Below are positions 7,933 to 16,339 of a DNA stretch of 64,000 nt, in pieces (the first letter of the stretch is position 1; every line of letters begins with the position of its first letter). The stretch is from Chersky-267 sp963744115 (GTDB lineage: Bacteria; Chloroflexota; Limnocylindria; Limnocylindrales; CSP1-4), in contig CAVUSI010000003.1 of the NCBI GenBank assembly GCA_963744115.1, positions 620,001-684,000 of the forward strand. The letters are read 5' to 3'. Both the position numbers and the translations under genes were made by a program. Under the pieces are notes generated by a model. It made no database searches, was not told the origin of the DNA, and saw only the letters and a list, made by a program, of their open reading frames with translations.

Positions 7933-8733
7933 CTAGGGCAGGATCTCGAACGACTTCATCGCCTTGGCGGCGCGGTCGCTGCAGAGCGAGTCGGCCTTGG
8001 CGCAGCTGAACGTGACGATGTAGGCGTTGTCCGCGGCCTCGAGGTAGTACTGGATCCCCTGGACCTGGAGCGTGAGGCCGATGGTGGTGTCGAACGTCGC
8101 CTGGTAGGACACGCGGACGGACGGTCCCGCGGGAAGCTTCACGTCCGTCGCCTTCACCTTGGAGATCCCGCCGACCGCCTCGAGCTCGGCCACGGCAAGC
8201 GCCTTGATCTTGGACAGTGCCACCGATCGCGCCGGCTGGACGATGACATTGAGGCTCGCCGGCATGGTCCCGGCGCCGGCCTTCACCGACGCGTCGATCG
8301 CCCACAGCTTGACGCCAGCGGCGAGGAGCTGGGTCATCTGGGCGGACATGACCCTGCCCATGTCCGAATCGGACGTGAACAGACCGGCCATCTGGTCGAG
8401 GGCGGCCGCGTTCAGCGTCAGTCGGGTGAAGCCCTTGGGCATCGTCATCGCGAAGCCCTGCTGCGGGACGACCACATGCCCGGTCTGCCCGACGATGGGG
8501 TCGCGTGTCGACGTGGGCGTCGCCGTGGGCGTGGGTCTTGGCGTGGGCGTCGGCGTCGGCCTGGGCGTGCTCGTCGGGCGTGGGGTCGTGCGCGACGTCG
8601 GCGCGAGGTCGACCAGGCCGGCGGGCGACGGGCTCGTGCTCGGAGCTGCTGCGCCGCCGCAGCCCGCGAGGATCAGGACCGTACCGAGGATCGGGGCCCA
8701 TCGGCGGCCGACGTGGATCGAGCGTTGGTGCAT
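7933..8733 (-). CDS. Putative lipoprotein with Thr/Pro linker
   Basis: A 266-residue exported protein. The signal peptide ends in a lipobox (L-I-L-A-G-C, Cys25), so it should be lipid-anchored to the outer face of the membrane. Residues about 26-80 are a low-complexity Thr/Pro linker (TPRPTPTPTPRPTP), followed by a globular domain of about 185 residues that begins VVVPQQGFAMTMPKGF and ends near SFEILP. The domain contains one Cys pair (SCAKADSLC) that could form a disulphide. GGGAG sits 6 nt upstream of the ATG. No family is recognised and no function is offered. The repeated linker makes the coding strand visibly periodic around 8510-8580. Confidence 0.8.
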   Translation of the reverse strand: MHQRSIHVGRRWAPILGTVLILAGCGGAAAPSTSPSPAGLVDLAPTSRTTPRPTSTPRPTPTPTPRPTPTATPTSTRDPIVGQTGHVVVPQQGFAMTMPKGFTRLTLNAAALDQMAGLFTSDSDMGRVMSAQMTQLLAAGVKLWAIDASVKAGAGTMPASLNVIVQPARSVALSKIKALAVAELEAVGGISKVKATDVKLPAGPSVRVSYQATFDTTIGLTLQVQGIQYYLEAADNAYIVTFSCAKADSLCSDRAAKAMKSFEILP

Positions 8734-8769
8734 GCCGCTCCCGGGCAGGCCCGGCCGAGCGATGAGGAG

Positions 8770-9270
8770 TTACTGCGCCGTCAAGCGACCGATCCTGCCA
8801 GCCGGACCATATCGGAACCATGCGCGGGCGAGAAGCCGGTCTAACCCCACCGGACCGTACTCGCGGGAGTCGCGCGAGATCGCCCGGTCGTCCCCCAGGA
8901 GCCATGCCTCGGTCGGATCGAGGCGGATCGGACCTTCGCGCGTCCGGACCACGTCTCCAGGCCCGGCCGCCACGCGCTTGATCACGAGCAGGTCCGCCCC
9001 GGGTTCCCGGACGACCACGATCGTGCCTCGGCGCGGCCAGTCGCGGACCGTCGGGTCGACCAGGAGCCAGTCGCCCGGGTCGAGCGCCGGCCGCATCGAC
9101 TCCTCGACGACGAGGACGCGCCACGGTCCGTGGCGGGCGCCGCCGACGAAGTCGCCGACCGGACCCGCCCCGGGCAGACGGGACGCCAGATCGGGAACGA
9201 GCGCGCCAGCGCCGGGCACACGCCCGACGACCGCCGGGATCCGGGCAGCCACCCGGCCGACGGCACTCAT
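8770..9270 (-). CDS. sodX: Nickel-type superoxide dismutase maturation protease
   Basis: A 166-residue S26/S24-fold serine protease. Ser58 in the VVEESMRPALDPGDWLLVD box and Lys98 in DLLVIKRVAAGPGDVV form the expected Ser/Lys catalytic dyad, and the GDDRAISRDSREYGPV box is the third family motif. Unlike housekeeping signal peptidase I there is no convincing N-terminal membrane helix. It lies 10 nt behind sodN on the same strand, the standard sodN-sodX arrangement. In this family the protease removes the SodN propeptide to expose the His1/Cys2 nickel ligands. The ATG at 9270 has no Shine-Dalgarno sequence, so translation probably depends on sodN. Confidence 0.9.
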   Translation of the reverse strand: MSAVGRVAARIPAVVGRVPGAGALVPDLASRLPGAGPVGDFVGGARHGPWRVLVVEESMRPALDPGDWLLVDPTVRDWPRRGTIVVVREPGADLLVIKRVAAGPGDVVRTREGPIRLDPTEAWLLGDDRAISRDSREYGPVGLDRLLARAWFRYGPAGRIGRLTAQ

Positions 9271-9280
9271 CGCGGAGGAG

Positions 9281-9700
9281 CTACTTCTTGGTCGACCAGA
9301 AGATGTCGGCGAATTCCTTGACCGCCGCCTCGAGCTGGGCTGCCGCCTCGGCGTCGATGTTCTGCTTGTTCTTGCCGGCAAGCTTGAGCAGGTTCCAGAC
9401 CTTGGTGTGGAGATCCGGGTTCGCCTCGAGGTGCTCGGGCTTGAAGTAGTCGGACCAGATCACCTGGACCTCGCGCTTGACGATCTCGGCGTGCTCTTCC
9501 TTGACCGTGACGCAGCGAATGAACTTGTTCCGGTCCGCTACGGCCATCGACCCGGCGTCGATCTGGCCGATCAGCTCGACCATCCTGGCGACCGTCCGCG
9601 CCGCCTGCTGGGCGCCGGCCGGATCGTAGATCCCGCAGGGGATGTCGCAATGCGCGTGGACGACGGTCTTGGGCGTGAACAGGTCGGCGAGTCGGGACAT
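9281..9700 (-). CDS. sodN: Superoxide dismutase [Ni]
   Basis: A 139-residue precursor of nickel superoxide dismutase, which converts superoxide to oxygen and hydrogen peroxide in the cytosol as a hexamer. A 16-residue propeptide (MSRLADLFTPKTVVHA) is followed by the nickel hook HCDIPCGIYDPAGA: His17, Cys18 and Cys22 become the His1, Cys2 and Cys6 nickel ligands after cleavage. The rest is a four-helix bundle rich in the motifs NKFIRCVTVKEEHAE and VWNLLKLAGKNKQNID. The ATG at 9700 is preceded by GAGGTG. The next gene, sodX, encodes the protease that would perform the cleavage. Ni-SOD is best known from Streptomyces and marine cyanobacteria. Confidence 0.96.
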   Translation of the reverse strand: MSRLADLFTPKTVVHAHCDIPCGIYDPAGAQQAARTVARMVELIGQIDAGSMAVADRNKFIRCVTVKEEHAEIVKREVQVIWSDYFKPEHLEANPDLHTKVWNLLKLAGKNKQNIDAEAAAQLEAAVKEFADIFWSTKK

Positions 9701-9931
9701 GGGACACCTCGGGCGATGGTGGTTCCGAACGGTCCCCGAAGTGTCCGAGCCACGGGCCGGGGTGTCAAACGGCACGACGCGGCTGGGGAACGCCTGACCC
9801 TCGGGTGATTCTCCATGCAGAACGGGTGATGACGGTCGCTCCCGCGACCCCTATGGTGGAGTCGTGGGATCGTCAGCTCCCATTGCCGCACCACGTGATC
9901 GCGGCCAGCGTCCGTTCGAGGAGAGGGAAAC

Positions 9932-10315
9932 GTGAAACGACCATTGGGGATCACGATCCTGGCGATCATCTTCGCGGCAGCCGGTCTGAGCTACATGATG
10001 CTCGGCTTCCAGATGACGACCGCCGTCACGTTCGGGCCGCTGCCCAGCGGTCAGGGCACCTGGATCTGGGGCTGGATCATCGTCCTGACGGGCCTGGCGT
10101 TCTGGGCCGGCGGACTCGCTGCGTGGCGCCTTGAGCCATGGGGCTGGCTGCTCGGCCATGTGCTGGCGATCATCGGGATCATCGAAGCGATCTTCGCCCT
10201 CCTTGGGACCGGCAACCTGAGCTATGCCCTGGCCTCGACGGCCTTCCCGTTCATCCTCCTGTGGTACCTCAACCGGCCATCGGTCAAGACGGCCTTCGGC
10301 ATCGCCGAGGAGTAG
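9932..10315 (+). CDS. Small four-helix integral membrane protein
   Basis: A 127-residue protein with about four hydrophobic helices (roughly residues 5-25, 45-65, 73-93 and 98-113) and a short polar C-terminus (PSVKTAFGIAEE). It begins MKRPLGITILAI, typical of small DUF-type membrane proteins. GTG at 9932 follows a strong purine-rich site (GAGGAGAGGG). Nothing in the sequence indicates a substrate or partner. It is divergent from sodN, with a 231-bp gap that probably carries both promoters; TATGGT at 9850-9855 could be its -10 box. Confidence 0.75.
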   Translation: MKRPLGITILAIIFAAAGLSYMMLGFQMTTAVTFGPLPSGQGTWIWGWIIVLTGLAFWAGGLAAWRLEPWGWLLGHVLAIIGIIEAIFALLGTGNLSYALASTAFPFILLWYLNRPSVKTAFGIAEE

Positions 10316-10459
10316 GCGCTCGCGCGGCGGGGCACGATCGACATCGGCCCACGCGCACCCAGGGAGGGCCGGCGGTCCCGGTCCTCGGTTCAGTGGCGTC
10401 GCCGTCGGGTGTCGACGCGCTCGACGGTATGACGTCTCCATAGCGATCGGAGGAACTCC

Positions 10460-10909
10460 ATGACTCTCGGACCACTCGAGTACATCGTCATCGGCTTCGA
10501 CGGGAACAAGTTCGACGGCAGCATCGCCCGTGAGGTCCAAAAGGTCGTCGAGAAGAAGATCATCCGGCTGGTCGACGTCGTCTTCATCGCCCGGGAGGCG
10601 GACGGCGCCCAGACGATCATCGAGCTCGACAACACGGACGACCCCCGTTTCGCCTCGTTCGCACCCCTACTCGCTGACCTTCGCGGTCTGTTCACCCCCG
10701 AGGACCTCAGCGCGATCGTCGATTCGTTGCCGCTGGGCACCTCCGGGCTGGCGATGCTGTTCGAGCACCGCTGGGCCGAGGACCTCAAGGACGCGATCGG
10801 GACCGCCGGCGGCTTCCTCGTCACTCGGACGGTGGTGCCACCCGAAGTCCTTGAGGAAGTGAGCGCCGAACTCGAGGCCATGGCCGCGGGCGAAACGTCG
10901 GCCGGCTAG
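10460..10909 (+). CDS. DUF6325 family protein
   Basis: A 149-residue soluble protein of the DUF6325 family, paralogous to the gene at 13568. Both start with a G-P-(L/V)-(E/D)-Y-(I/L)-(I/V) segment, continue with a -(I/V)-(I/R)-R-(L/V)-(V/M)-D-(V/I)- strand, and have an acidic middle and a C-terminal A-A/G-G-x-L-(V/I) strand before a terminal helix. The fold resembles the stress-associated DUF1269 family; no enzymatic residues are evident. GGAGG sits 7 nt upstream of the ATG. It is followed 219 nt later by an arylsulfatase gene. Function unknown. Confidence 0.82.
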   Translation: MTLGPLEYIVIGFDGNKFDGSIAREVQKVVEKKIIRLVDVVFIAREADGAQTIIELDNTDDPRFASFAPLLADLRGLFTPEDLSAIVDSLPLGTSGLAMLFEHRWAEDLKDAIGTAGGFLVTRTVVPPEVLEEVSAELEAMAAGETSAG

Positions 10910-11128
10910 GCCGCGTCCGCCGGGGCGGCAGGTGGGTCCCGTTAGTCCGGGGCCCTCGCCAGACGGGTGCAACGCCGTTTGGAAATCGCCTAGTCGGCGA
11001 GCCGGAGGCAGCAGGTCGGAGAGGGTCGCCCAGCTGCGTGTCCGGGTGAGACGCGAACGACTTGTCCGCCGGACTAGGATGGGCGTCCGACCTCCAGGAG
11101 AGTGTCGCCACACCAGACGGAGGATCGG

Positions 11129-13480
11129 ATGCCGATCGTCGAATATCCCGCCGGTGCCCGCTTCCCAGGGGTGATCGGCCGCACGACAGACGAATCGAGC
11201 CCCGCGTGGCCCGCGCTCACCCGCGCTCCGAAGGGCGCTCCGAACGTTCTCTTCGTCGTGCTGGACGACACCGGGTACGGACAGCTGGGCTGCTACGGCA
11301 GCCCGATCGCCACCCCGAACTTCGACGCCCTCGCGGCGAGCGGGATCCGGTTCAGCAACATGCACACGACGGCGCTCTGCTCGCCGAGCCGCTCGTGCAT
11401 CGTCACCGGCCGCAACCACCACAGCAACGGGATGGCCGCGATCACCGAGCTCGCTTCGGGCTATCCCGGGTACAACGGGGTCGTTCCGCGCGAGAACGGG
11501 ATGCTGTCCGAAGTGCTCGTCGAGCGCGGATACGGCACGTTCATGGTCGGCAAGTGGCACCTGTCGCCGAGCAGTCACGAGACCGCCGCCGGCCCGTACC
11601 GAAGCTGGCCGCTCGGACGGGGCTTCGAGCGGTTCTACGGCTTCATGGGCGGCGACACGAGCCAGTGGTACCCCGAGCTCGTCTACGACAACCACCAGGT
11701 CGAGCCGCCGCGGACGCCGGAGGAGGGCTACCACCTGACCGAGGACCTGGTCGACAGGTCGATCGAGTTCATCACCGACCTCCGGCAGGTCGATCCCGAC
11801 AAGCCGTTCTATCTCAACCTCTGCTTCGGGGCGACCCACGCCCCCCATCACGTCCCGAAGGAGTGGGCCGACCGCTACGCCGGCCAGTTCGACGACGGCT
11901 GGGATGCCTATCGGGACAAGGTGTTCGCGCGCCAGAAGGAGCTTGGCATCCTGCCCGCCGATGCCGAGCTCTCGCGCCACGACCCGGACGTCCCCGAGTG
12001 GGGATCCCTGTCAGCGGACGCACGCCGGCTGTCGGCCAGGTTCATGGAGGTCTTCGCCGGCTTCCTCAGTCACACCGATCACCACCTCGGGCGGCTGCTC
12101 GATTTCCTGCGCGATCAGGGTGACCTGGACAACACGATCGTCATGGTCATCTCCGACAACGGCGCCAGTGCGGAGGGCGGGCCGACCGGGACCACCAACG
12201 AGGCGCAGTTCTTCAACAACGCCCAGGAGACGCTGGAGGAGAGCCTCAAGGTCATCGACGAGATCGGCGGCCCGAGCCACTTCAACCACTATCCATGGGG
12301 CTGGACGTGGGCCGGCAACACTCCGTTCCGGCGCTGGAAGCGCGAGACCTACCGGGGCGGCTCGACGGACCCGTTCATCGTCTCGTGGCCCACCGGGTTG
12401 ACGGCCCGAGGCGAGATCCGTGCGCAATACGCCCATATCATCGACATGGTCCCGACGGTCCTCGACCTCCTCGGCCTTGAGCCGCCGACCTCCATCGCGG
12501 GGGTGACGCAGTCACCGCTCCAGGGGGTCAGTTTCGCCGCGGCCCTTGCCGACCCGACCGTCCCGACGGCGCATCACACGCAGTACTTCGAGATGATGGG
12601 CCACCGCGCCATCGACCACGACGGCTGGCGCGCGGTCTGCCCGTGGCCGGGTCCGTCGTTCGCGGAGGCCGGCATGGGGTTCGGCAACCCGATCTCGGCC
12701 GACAAGCTGTCCGAACTCGACGCCATCGGCTGGGAGCTCTACCACGTGGCCGAGGATCCGGCGGAGAACCACAACGTGGCCGCCGAGAATCGGGACCGGC
12801 TCATCGCGATGATCGCGACCTGGTACGTGGAGGCCGGTAAGCACGGGGTCATGCCGATCGACGGCAGCGGGCTCGCCAGGATGGTCGCGGAGAAGCCATT
12901 GGTCGCCCCGCCGAGGAACCAGTACAGCTACGTGCCCGACACCCAGTCGATCCCCAACTTCGCGGCTCCGCGCCTGCTGAATCGCCCCCACAGCATCACG
13001 GCATCGGTGGAGATCCAGGCGGACGGGGCGGAGGGGGTCCTGCTCTGCCAGGGCACGGCGGCCGGCGGCTATTCGCTATACGTCAAGGACGGCCGCCTCC
13101 ACTACGTCCACAACTACGTCAGCCGGAACCTGTTCACGGTCTCCGCGCCGGAACGGTTGCCCGCTGGACGACACGAGCTCCGTTTCGAGTTCGAACCGAC
13201 GGGCCAGCCGGACATGGCGCACGGGAGGGGTGCCCCGGCACGGCTCCAGCTGTACGTCGACGGTGCCCTGGTGGCGAGTGCCGATGCGCCGTTCACGACC
13301 CCGTTCGCGTTCAATCCGGGGGCGGTAAGCTGTGGCCGTAACCCCGGATCCCCGGTCACACCCGACTACGCGAGCCCGTTCGCGTTCACCGGTCTTCTCG
13401 AGAAGGTGGTCGTGGATGTCAGCGGCGATCTCATCGTCGATTCCGAGGCCGAGCTTCGGCTGCACATGGCGCGCCAGTAG
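11129..13480 (+). CDS. Arylsulfatase (type I sulfatase) with C-terminal beta-sandwich domain
   Basis: A 783-residue formylglycine-dependent sulfatase. The activation motif is C84-S-P-S-R88 followed by TGR; Cys84 would be oxidised to formylglycine and Asp46/Asp47 bind calcium. Other family features are VGKWHLSP, the APHH segment and the ISDNGAS metal site. After the catalytic part (to about residue 600) comes a domain of about 180 residues with a LamG/concanavalin-like pattern (YVKDGRLHYVHNYV, LQLYVDGALV). There is no signal peptide, so the enzyme is cytosolic and would act on imported sulfate esters. ATG at 11129 has GGAGG 5 nt upstream. The copy at 16340 has the same architecture. No formylglycine-generating enzyme gene is in the window. 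Confidence 0.93.
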   Translation: MPIVEYPAGARFPGVIGRTTDESSPAWPALTRAPKGAPNVLFVVLDDTGYGQLGCYGSPIATPNFDALAASGIRFSNMHTTALCSPSRSCIVTGRNHHSNGMAAITELASGYPGYNGVVPRENGMLSEVLVERGYGTFMVGKWHLSPSSHETAAGPYRSWPLGRGFERFYGFMGGDTSQWYPELVYDNHQVEPPRTPEEGYHLTEDLVDRSIEFITDLRQVDPDKPFYLNLCFGATHAPHHVPKEWADRYAGQFDDGWDAYRDKVFARQKELGILPADAELSRHDPDVPEWGSLSADARRLSARFMEVFAGFLSHTDHHLGRLLDFLRDQGDLDNTIVMVISDNGASAEGGPTGTTNEAQFFNNAQETLEESLKVIDEIGGPSHFNHYPWGWTWAGNTPFRRWKRETYRGGSTDPFIVSWPTGLTARGEIRAQYAHIIDMVPTVLDLLGLEPPTSIAGVTQSPLQGVSFAAALADPTVPTAHHTQYFEMMGHRAIDHDGWRAVCPWPGPSFAEAGMGFGNPISADKLSELDAIGWELYHVAEDPAENHNVAAENRDRLIAMIATWYVEAGKHGVMPIDGSGLARMVAEKPLVAPPRNQYSYVPDTQSIPNFAAPRLLNRPHSITASVEIQADGAEGVLLCQGTAAGGYSLYVKDGRLHYVHNYVSRNLFTVSAPERLPAGRHELRFEFEPTGQPDMAHGRGAPARLQLYVDGALVASADAPFTTPFAFNPGAVSCGRNPGSPVTPDYASPFAFTGLLEKVVVDVSGDLIVDSEAELRLHMARQ

Positions 13481-13527
13481 CCGCGCCCACGTCGATGTCC
13501 CGCGGCGGCCGCGGCCGGCATCCACCG

Positions 13528-13546
13528 CCGACTCGCCTCGAGTCGG
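13528..13546 (+). terminator. Tight hairpin upstream of the second DUF6325 gene
   Basis: CCGACTCG and CGAGTCGG form a perfect 8-bp stem around a 3-nt CCT loop. It lies 47 nt after the sulfatase stop and 21 nt before the ATG at 13568. It could end the sulfatase transcript, act as an attenuator, or protect the 5' end of the downstream message. No T-tract follows. Confidence 0.4.
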
Positions 13547-13567
13547 ACCGATCGAACGGAGGGCACA

Positions 13568-14035
13568 ATGGAAGACCGATCGCTCGACGAGCTCGGGCCC
13601 GTCGACTACCTGATCGTGGAGTTCCCGGCCGGGCAGCAGAACTTCACCGGCGAGGGCGCGCACGAGCTGCTCCGGCTCCACGATGCCGGGATCATCCGGG
13701 TCATGGACATCCTCATCCTCCAGAAGGGCGCGGACGGCACGGTCATGGCCCAGGAGCTGGGCGACCTGGCCGAGCTCGGTGAGCTCGCCCGGCTCGAGAC
13801 CGAGCTCGTCCAGACCCTGGCCGAGGACGACGTCGACCACCTTGCCGCGGCGATGGACCCCGGCAGTGTCGCCGGCGTCCTCGTCTACGAGAACCTGTGG
13901 GCCGCACCGTTCGCCTCGGCCATGCGCCGGGCGGGCGGCCAGCTCATCGCCAACGGCCGGATCCCCGTCCAGGCCCTCATCGCCGCCATCGAGGCCGATG
14001 CGGCCGACGAGGCGCTCACCACCGTAGGAGGCTGA
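13568..14035 (+). CDS. DUF6325 family protein
   Basis: A 155-residue soluble, acidic protein paralogous to the product of 10460. It has GPVDYLIVEFPAGQ at the N-terminus, IIRVMDILILQKGADGTV in the middle and AGGQLIANGRIPVQAL near the C-terminus, the DUF6325 pattern. CGGAGGG lies just upstream of the ATG. The stop codon is separated by a single base from the start of a 68-residue repeat protein, so the two are almost certainly co-translated. In DUF6325/DUF1269-type loci a small Gly/Ala-rich hydrophobic partner often follows; whether the two proteins interact is inference. Confidence 0.83.
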   Translation: MEDRSLDELGPVDYLIVEFPAGQQNFTGEGAHELLRLHDAGIIRVMDILILQKGADGTVMAQELGDLAELGELARLETELVQTLAEDDVDHLAAAMDPGSVAGVLVYENLWAAPFASAMRRAGGQLIANGRIPVQALIAAIEADAADEALTTVGG

Positions 14036-14036
14036 C

Positions 14037-14243
14037 ATGCCACTCGGACCAGGTCGTCGCGGCGTCGGCGTCATCGGCGCACCCGTCGCCAAGGTCGCCG
14101 TCGTCGGTGCGGCCATGGGCCCAGGCCCCTCGCCGGTCGCCAAGGCCGCCGTCGTGGGGGCGGCCGTGTCGCCCGGCCCCTCGCCGGTCGCCAAGGCCGC
14201 CGTCGTGGGCGCCGCCGTCACCCCGGGCCGCCGTCGGTTCTAG
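14037..14243 (+). CDS. 68-residue protein of three 17-residue Ala/Val/Gly repeats
   Basis: This small protein is built from three tandem copies of a 17-residue unit, consensus VAKxAVVGAAxxPGPSP, starting at residues 17, 34 and 51, with a basic C-terminus (PGRRRF). Each unit gives a short hydrophobic, glycine-zipper-like helix broken by Pro/Gly. At the DNA level the unit is 51 bp and the last two copies are nearly identical (14136-14228), so it arose by recent duplication. It starts one base after the DUF6325 stop. It could be a membrane-associated or self-assembling partner of that protein. Translation is likely but not proved; no family is recognised. Confidence 0.6.
   Translation: MPLGPGRRGVGVIGAPVAKVAVVGAAMGPGPSPVAKAAVVGAAVSPGPSPVAKAAVVGAAVTPGRRRF
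14085..14228 (+). repeat. Three tandem 51-bp coding repeats
   Basis: Units begin at 14085, 14136 and 14187 (the last is shortened). The second and third are nearly identical over their shared length, whereas the first has diverged at several codons, which indicates stepwise duplication. The repeats keep the reading frame of the 68-residue protein. Confidence 0.85.
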
Positions 14244-14377
14244 CCGTCTTCTCGCGCGGCACCGTCCGCCAGCCGACCCGGGAGCGGGCCGGTTGATCCG
14301 CTGCGCCCGGAGATGAAGCGCCGGGTCGCGGCCATCACGGCGACGTGACCGTTCGCCATCGCGAGAAGGGGGAGTAG

Positions 14378-15451
14378 GTGAGGCGACTCGCGGCGATCGC
14401 GACGATGATCGGCGGGTCCCTCTGGGCGGCCTGGTGCTGCTCCGTCTTCGCGGAGGGTCTCGACGTCGGACCGATCCCCTTCGCGACTGCGGCGATCGCG
14501 GCGTCGCTCGCCTGCCTGGGGCTGGGATCCGCGGGTCTCGCGTCGACCGGGACCTGGGGCCGGGGCCCGGCCGTCCGCCTGGGCTTCGTGGCGGTCGCGA
14601 TCGGCGGGGTACTCGGCGCGGCCTCGTTCGCGGGCCAAGAGGTGGTGGCGCTCGCGATCGGACTCTGGCTTGTGCTCGGCGGGTCCGTCGCGGTCGGGTC
14701 TGCGCTTCTTCGGCTCGGGGGCGTCGAGCGGGACCGAGGTCTGCGCCTGACGGGGATCGTCCTGACCGTGACGGCCCTCGCCCTCGTGGGACTCGCGTTC
14801 CTGTCCTCGCGCGGCCCGGTCGGCATCTTCGACCTTGATGGCTACTCCACGCTCAGCAAGGCCTTCGCACTCGTCATGCTGGCGTTCGGCGTTGCCTGGA
14901 TCTGGCTTGGATGGCGTGCCGTGGCGCGGCGAGCGATCCCGGATGTGCCCGACGACCGCAGGAATGGGCCACCGGTCTGGATCGTGGCGATCATCGGCTC
15001 GGTCTTCATCGGGCTGATCATCGTGGGGGCGGGTGTCTACTGGGTGGGCTCCACGACCGGCCCCGCCGCAGCGCCCGTCGAGGCCAGGTTCGAGGGGATC
15101 GGCGGCGAGGAGCACCATCAGATCGTCCTCCCCACGGGCGATGCTGCGTTCGTTTGGGACATCCGCGATTGCGGGGCCGGGGTGCGCCCGCATGACGTCC
15201 TCGCGATCGACCTGATGCGCACGTACGACGCGGACCACACCCCCGACCCGGAACTGCCCTGGTTCCTCGGTGGTGGCCAGCGGAGGGGGGTCCTGGTTCC
15301 GCAGACGATCGTCGGCCAGGAGTACCGGGACGGTCAGCCCGTCGCGGGGACGACATCCATGCATGTCGATGGTGGCCTGTGGACGCTCCACGTCGAGATG
15401 CCAGGCGACTGCCACTGGCGGGTCGATGTCAGATCGTCGGATCCGAGCTAG
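14378..15451 (+). CDS. Multi-pass membrane protein with extracytoplasmic C-terminal domain
   Basis: A 357-residue protein with about five or six N-terminal hydrophobic helices up to residue 180, another near 195-220 (VWIVAIIGSVFIGLIIVGAG), and a soluble C-terminal domain of about 130 residues. The C-terminal part contains two Cys (DIRDCGAG and PGDCHWRVD) that could pair outside the cell and ends in a beta-rich WTLHVEMPGDCHWRVDV stretch. GTG at 14378 follows GGGGAG. No family is recognised; the layout suggests a surface-exposed sensory or binding protein anchored by its helices. It is followed 192 nt later by a lipoprotein gene on the same strand. Confidence 0.75.
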   Translation: MRRLAAIATMIGGSLWAAWCCSVFAEGLDVGPIPFATAAIAASLACLGLGSAGLASTGTWGRGPAVRLGFVAVAIGGVLGAASFAGQEVVALAIGLWLVLGGSVAVGSALLRLGGVERDRGLRLTGIVLTVTALALVGLAFLSSRGPVGIFDLDGYSTLSKAFALVMLAFGVAWIWLGWRAVARRAIPDVPDDRRNGPPVWIVAIIGSVFIGLIIVGAGVYWVGSTTGPAAAPVEARFEGIGGEEHHQIVLPTGDAAFVWDIRDCGAGVRPHDVLAIDLMRTYDADHTPDPELPWFLGGGQRRGVLVPQTIVGQEYRDGQPVAGTTSMHVDGGLWTLHVEMPGDCHWRVDVRSSDPS

Positions 15452-15643
15452 GGCCTGCGAGTCCCCCGCCGGGTCGCCCTCGCCCGAAGTCCGGGGCCTG
15501 TCATCTTCGCGACAACTGGCCGAAGGACGCCCCAACGGCGACGGCAAAGGCGTCTGGAGAAGCGGCCGTGCGGCTCACGTCGCCGCAACGCCGCGGATCC
15601 GGTGCTCGGCACCGGACACCCTTCGATCCGACAGGGAGATGCG

Positions 15644-16288
15644 ATGCCGACCGTCGATCCGCGACGACTGATCCTCGTCGTCAGTGCCGTGGCTCTGGTC
15701 TCGTGTACGGGCGGAGCCGCGTCGACCTCACCGTCGGTCGGCGCGTCGCCGACCGCGCCGGCGCCGGCGGCCACGATGGCACCGTCGACCCCGACGCCGT
15801 CCACCACGCCCGAGCCCTCGGCGGCGCCATCGCCCACGGCCGAAGCGTCAGCGTCGCCGAGCTCGAGCCCGGTCGGCGTCGCCAAGACCGCCCCGGCCAA
15901 GCCGGCGCACACGACCTACGTCCAGGTGAAGGAGACGACCAACGCGGCCCAGACGCGGATCACCGAGGTATATCGCGCCACCTGGGACGAGCCGGCTGGC
16001 ACCGCCACGAAGTTCACGATCTACGGTGTGACGGAGTGCCTGCGCGAGTCGGCGAAGAACGACGACACGCCGTGCGTCGTGGAGGGCATGCACATCCCGG
16101 CGTCGAAGCTCGAGGTCCTCGCGACCGCTACGGGTGATGCACGGTCCATGAACGTCACCTGGACGCGCTACGACGAAGAAGGACCCGATCCGTACTGGGC
16201 GATCCTTCTCAGCGCCTCGAACCAGTACGGCGAGTCGAAGTCGGCGATCCTGACCAGCGGGCAGGTCTGCTTCGGGTGCGTCTACTGA
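15644..16288 (+). CDS. Putative lipoprotein with Ser/Pro/Thr linker
   Basis: A 214-residue exported protein. The signal peptide ends in L-V-S-C (Cys21), a lipobox, followed by about 55 residues of Ser/Pro/Thr/Ala linker (TPTPSTTPEPS and similar) and a domain of about 125 residues. The domain starts TYVQVKETTNAAQTRI, contains W-containing strands in a fibronectin-III-like spacing, and has four Cys (GVTEC, TPCV, VCFGC). The ATG at 15644 is preceded by AGGGAG. Its architecture parallels the lipoprotein at 7933, although the globular domains differ. It is convergent with the second sulfatase. Function unknown. Confidence 0.8.
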   Translation: MPTVDPRRLILVVSAVALVSCTGGAASTSPSVGASPTAPAPAATMAPSTPTPSTTPEPSAAPSPTAEASASPSSSPVGVAKTAPAKPAHTTYVQVKETTNAAQTRITEVYRATWDEPAGTATKFTIYGVTECLRESAKNDDTPCVVEGMHIPASKLEVLATATGDARSMNVTWTRYDEEGPDPYWAILLSASNQYGESKSAILTSGQVCFGCVY

Positions 16289-16339
16289 CGGTCCGGACCA
16301 TCCGACGGTGGGTTCCGCTCGGCGGCCCGCCCAGGGGTC

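Noticed and set aside
8500..8600. CRISPR-like periodic repeats
   Set aside because: The periodicity is the Thr/Pro codon run of a lipoprotein linker, with no spacer structure and no cas genes.
14230..14377. Possible small RNA in the 134-bp gap
   Set aside because: Only weak GC-rich pairings are visible and there is no promoter-terminator pair.
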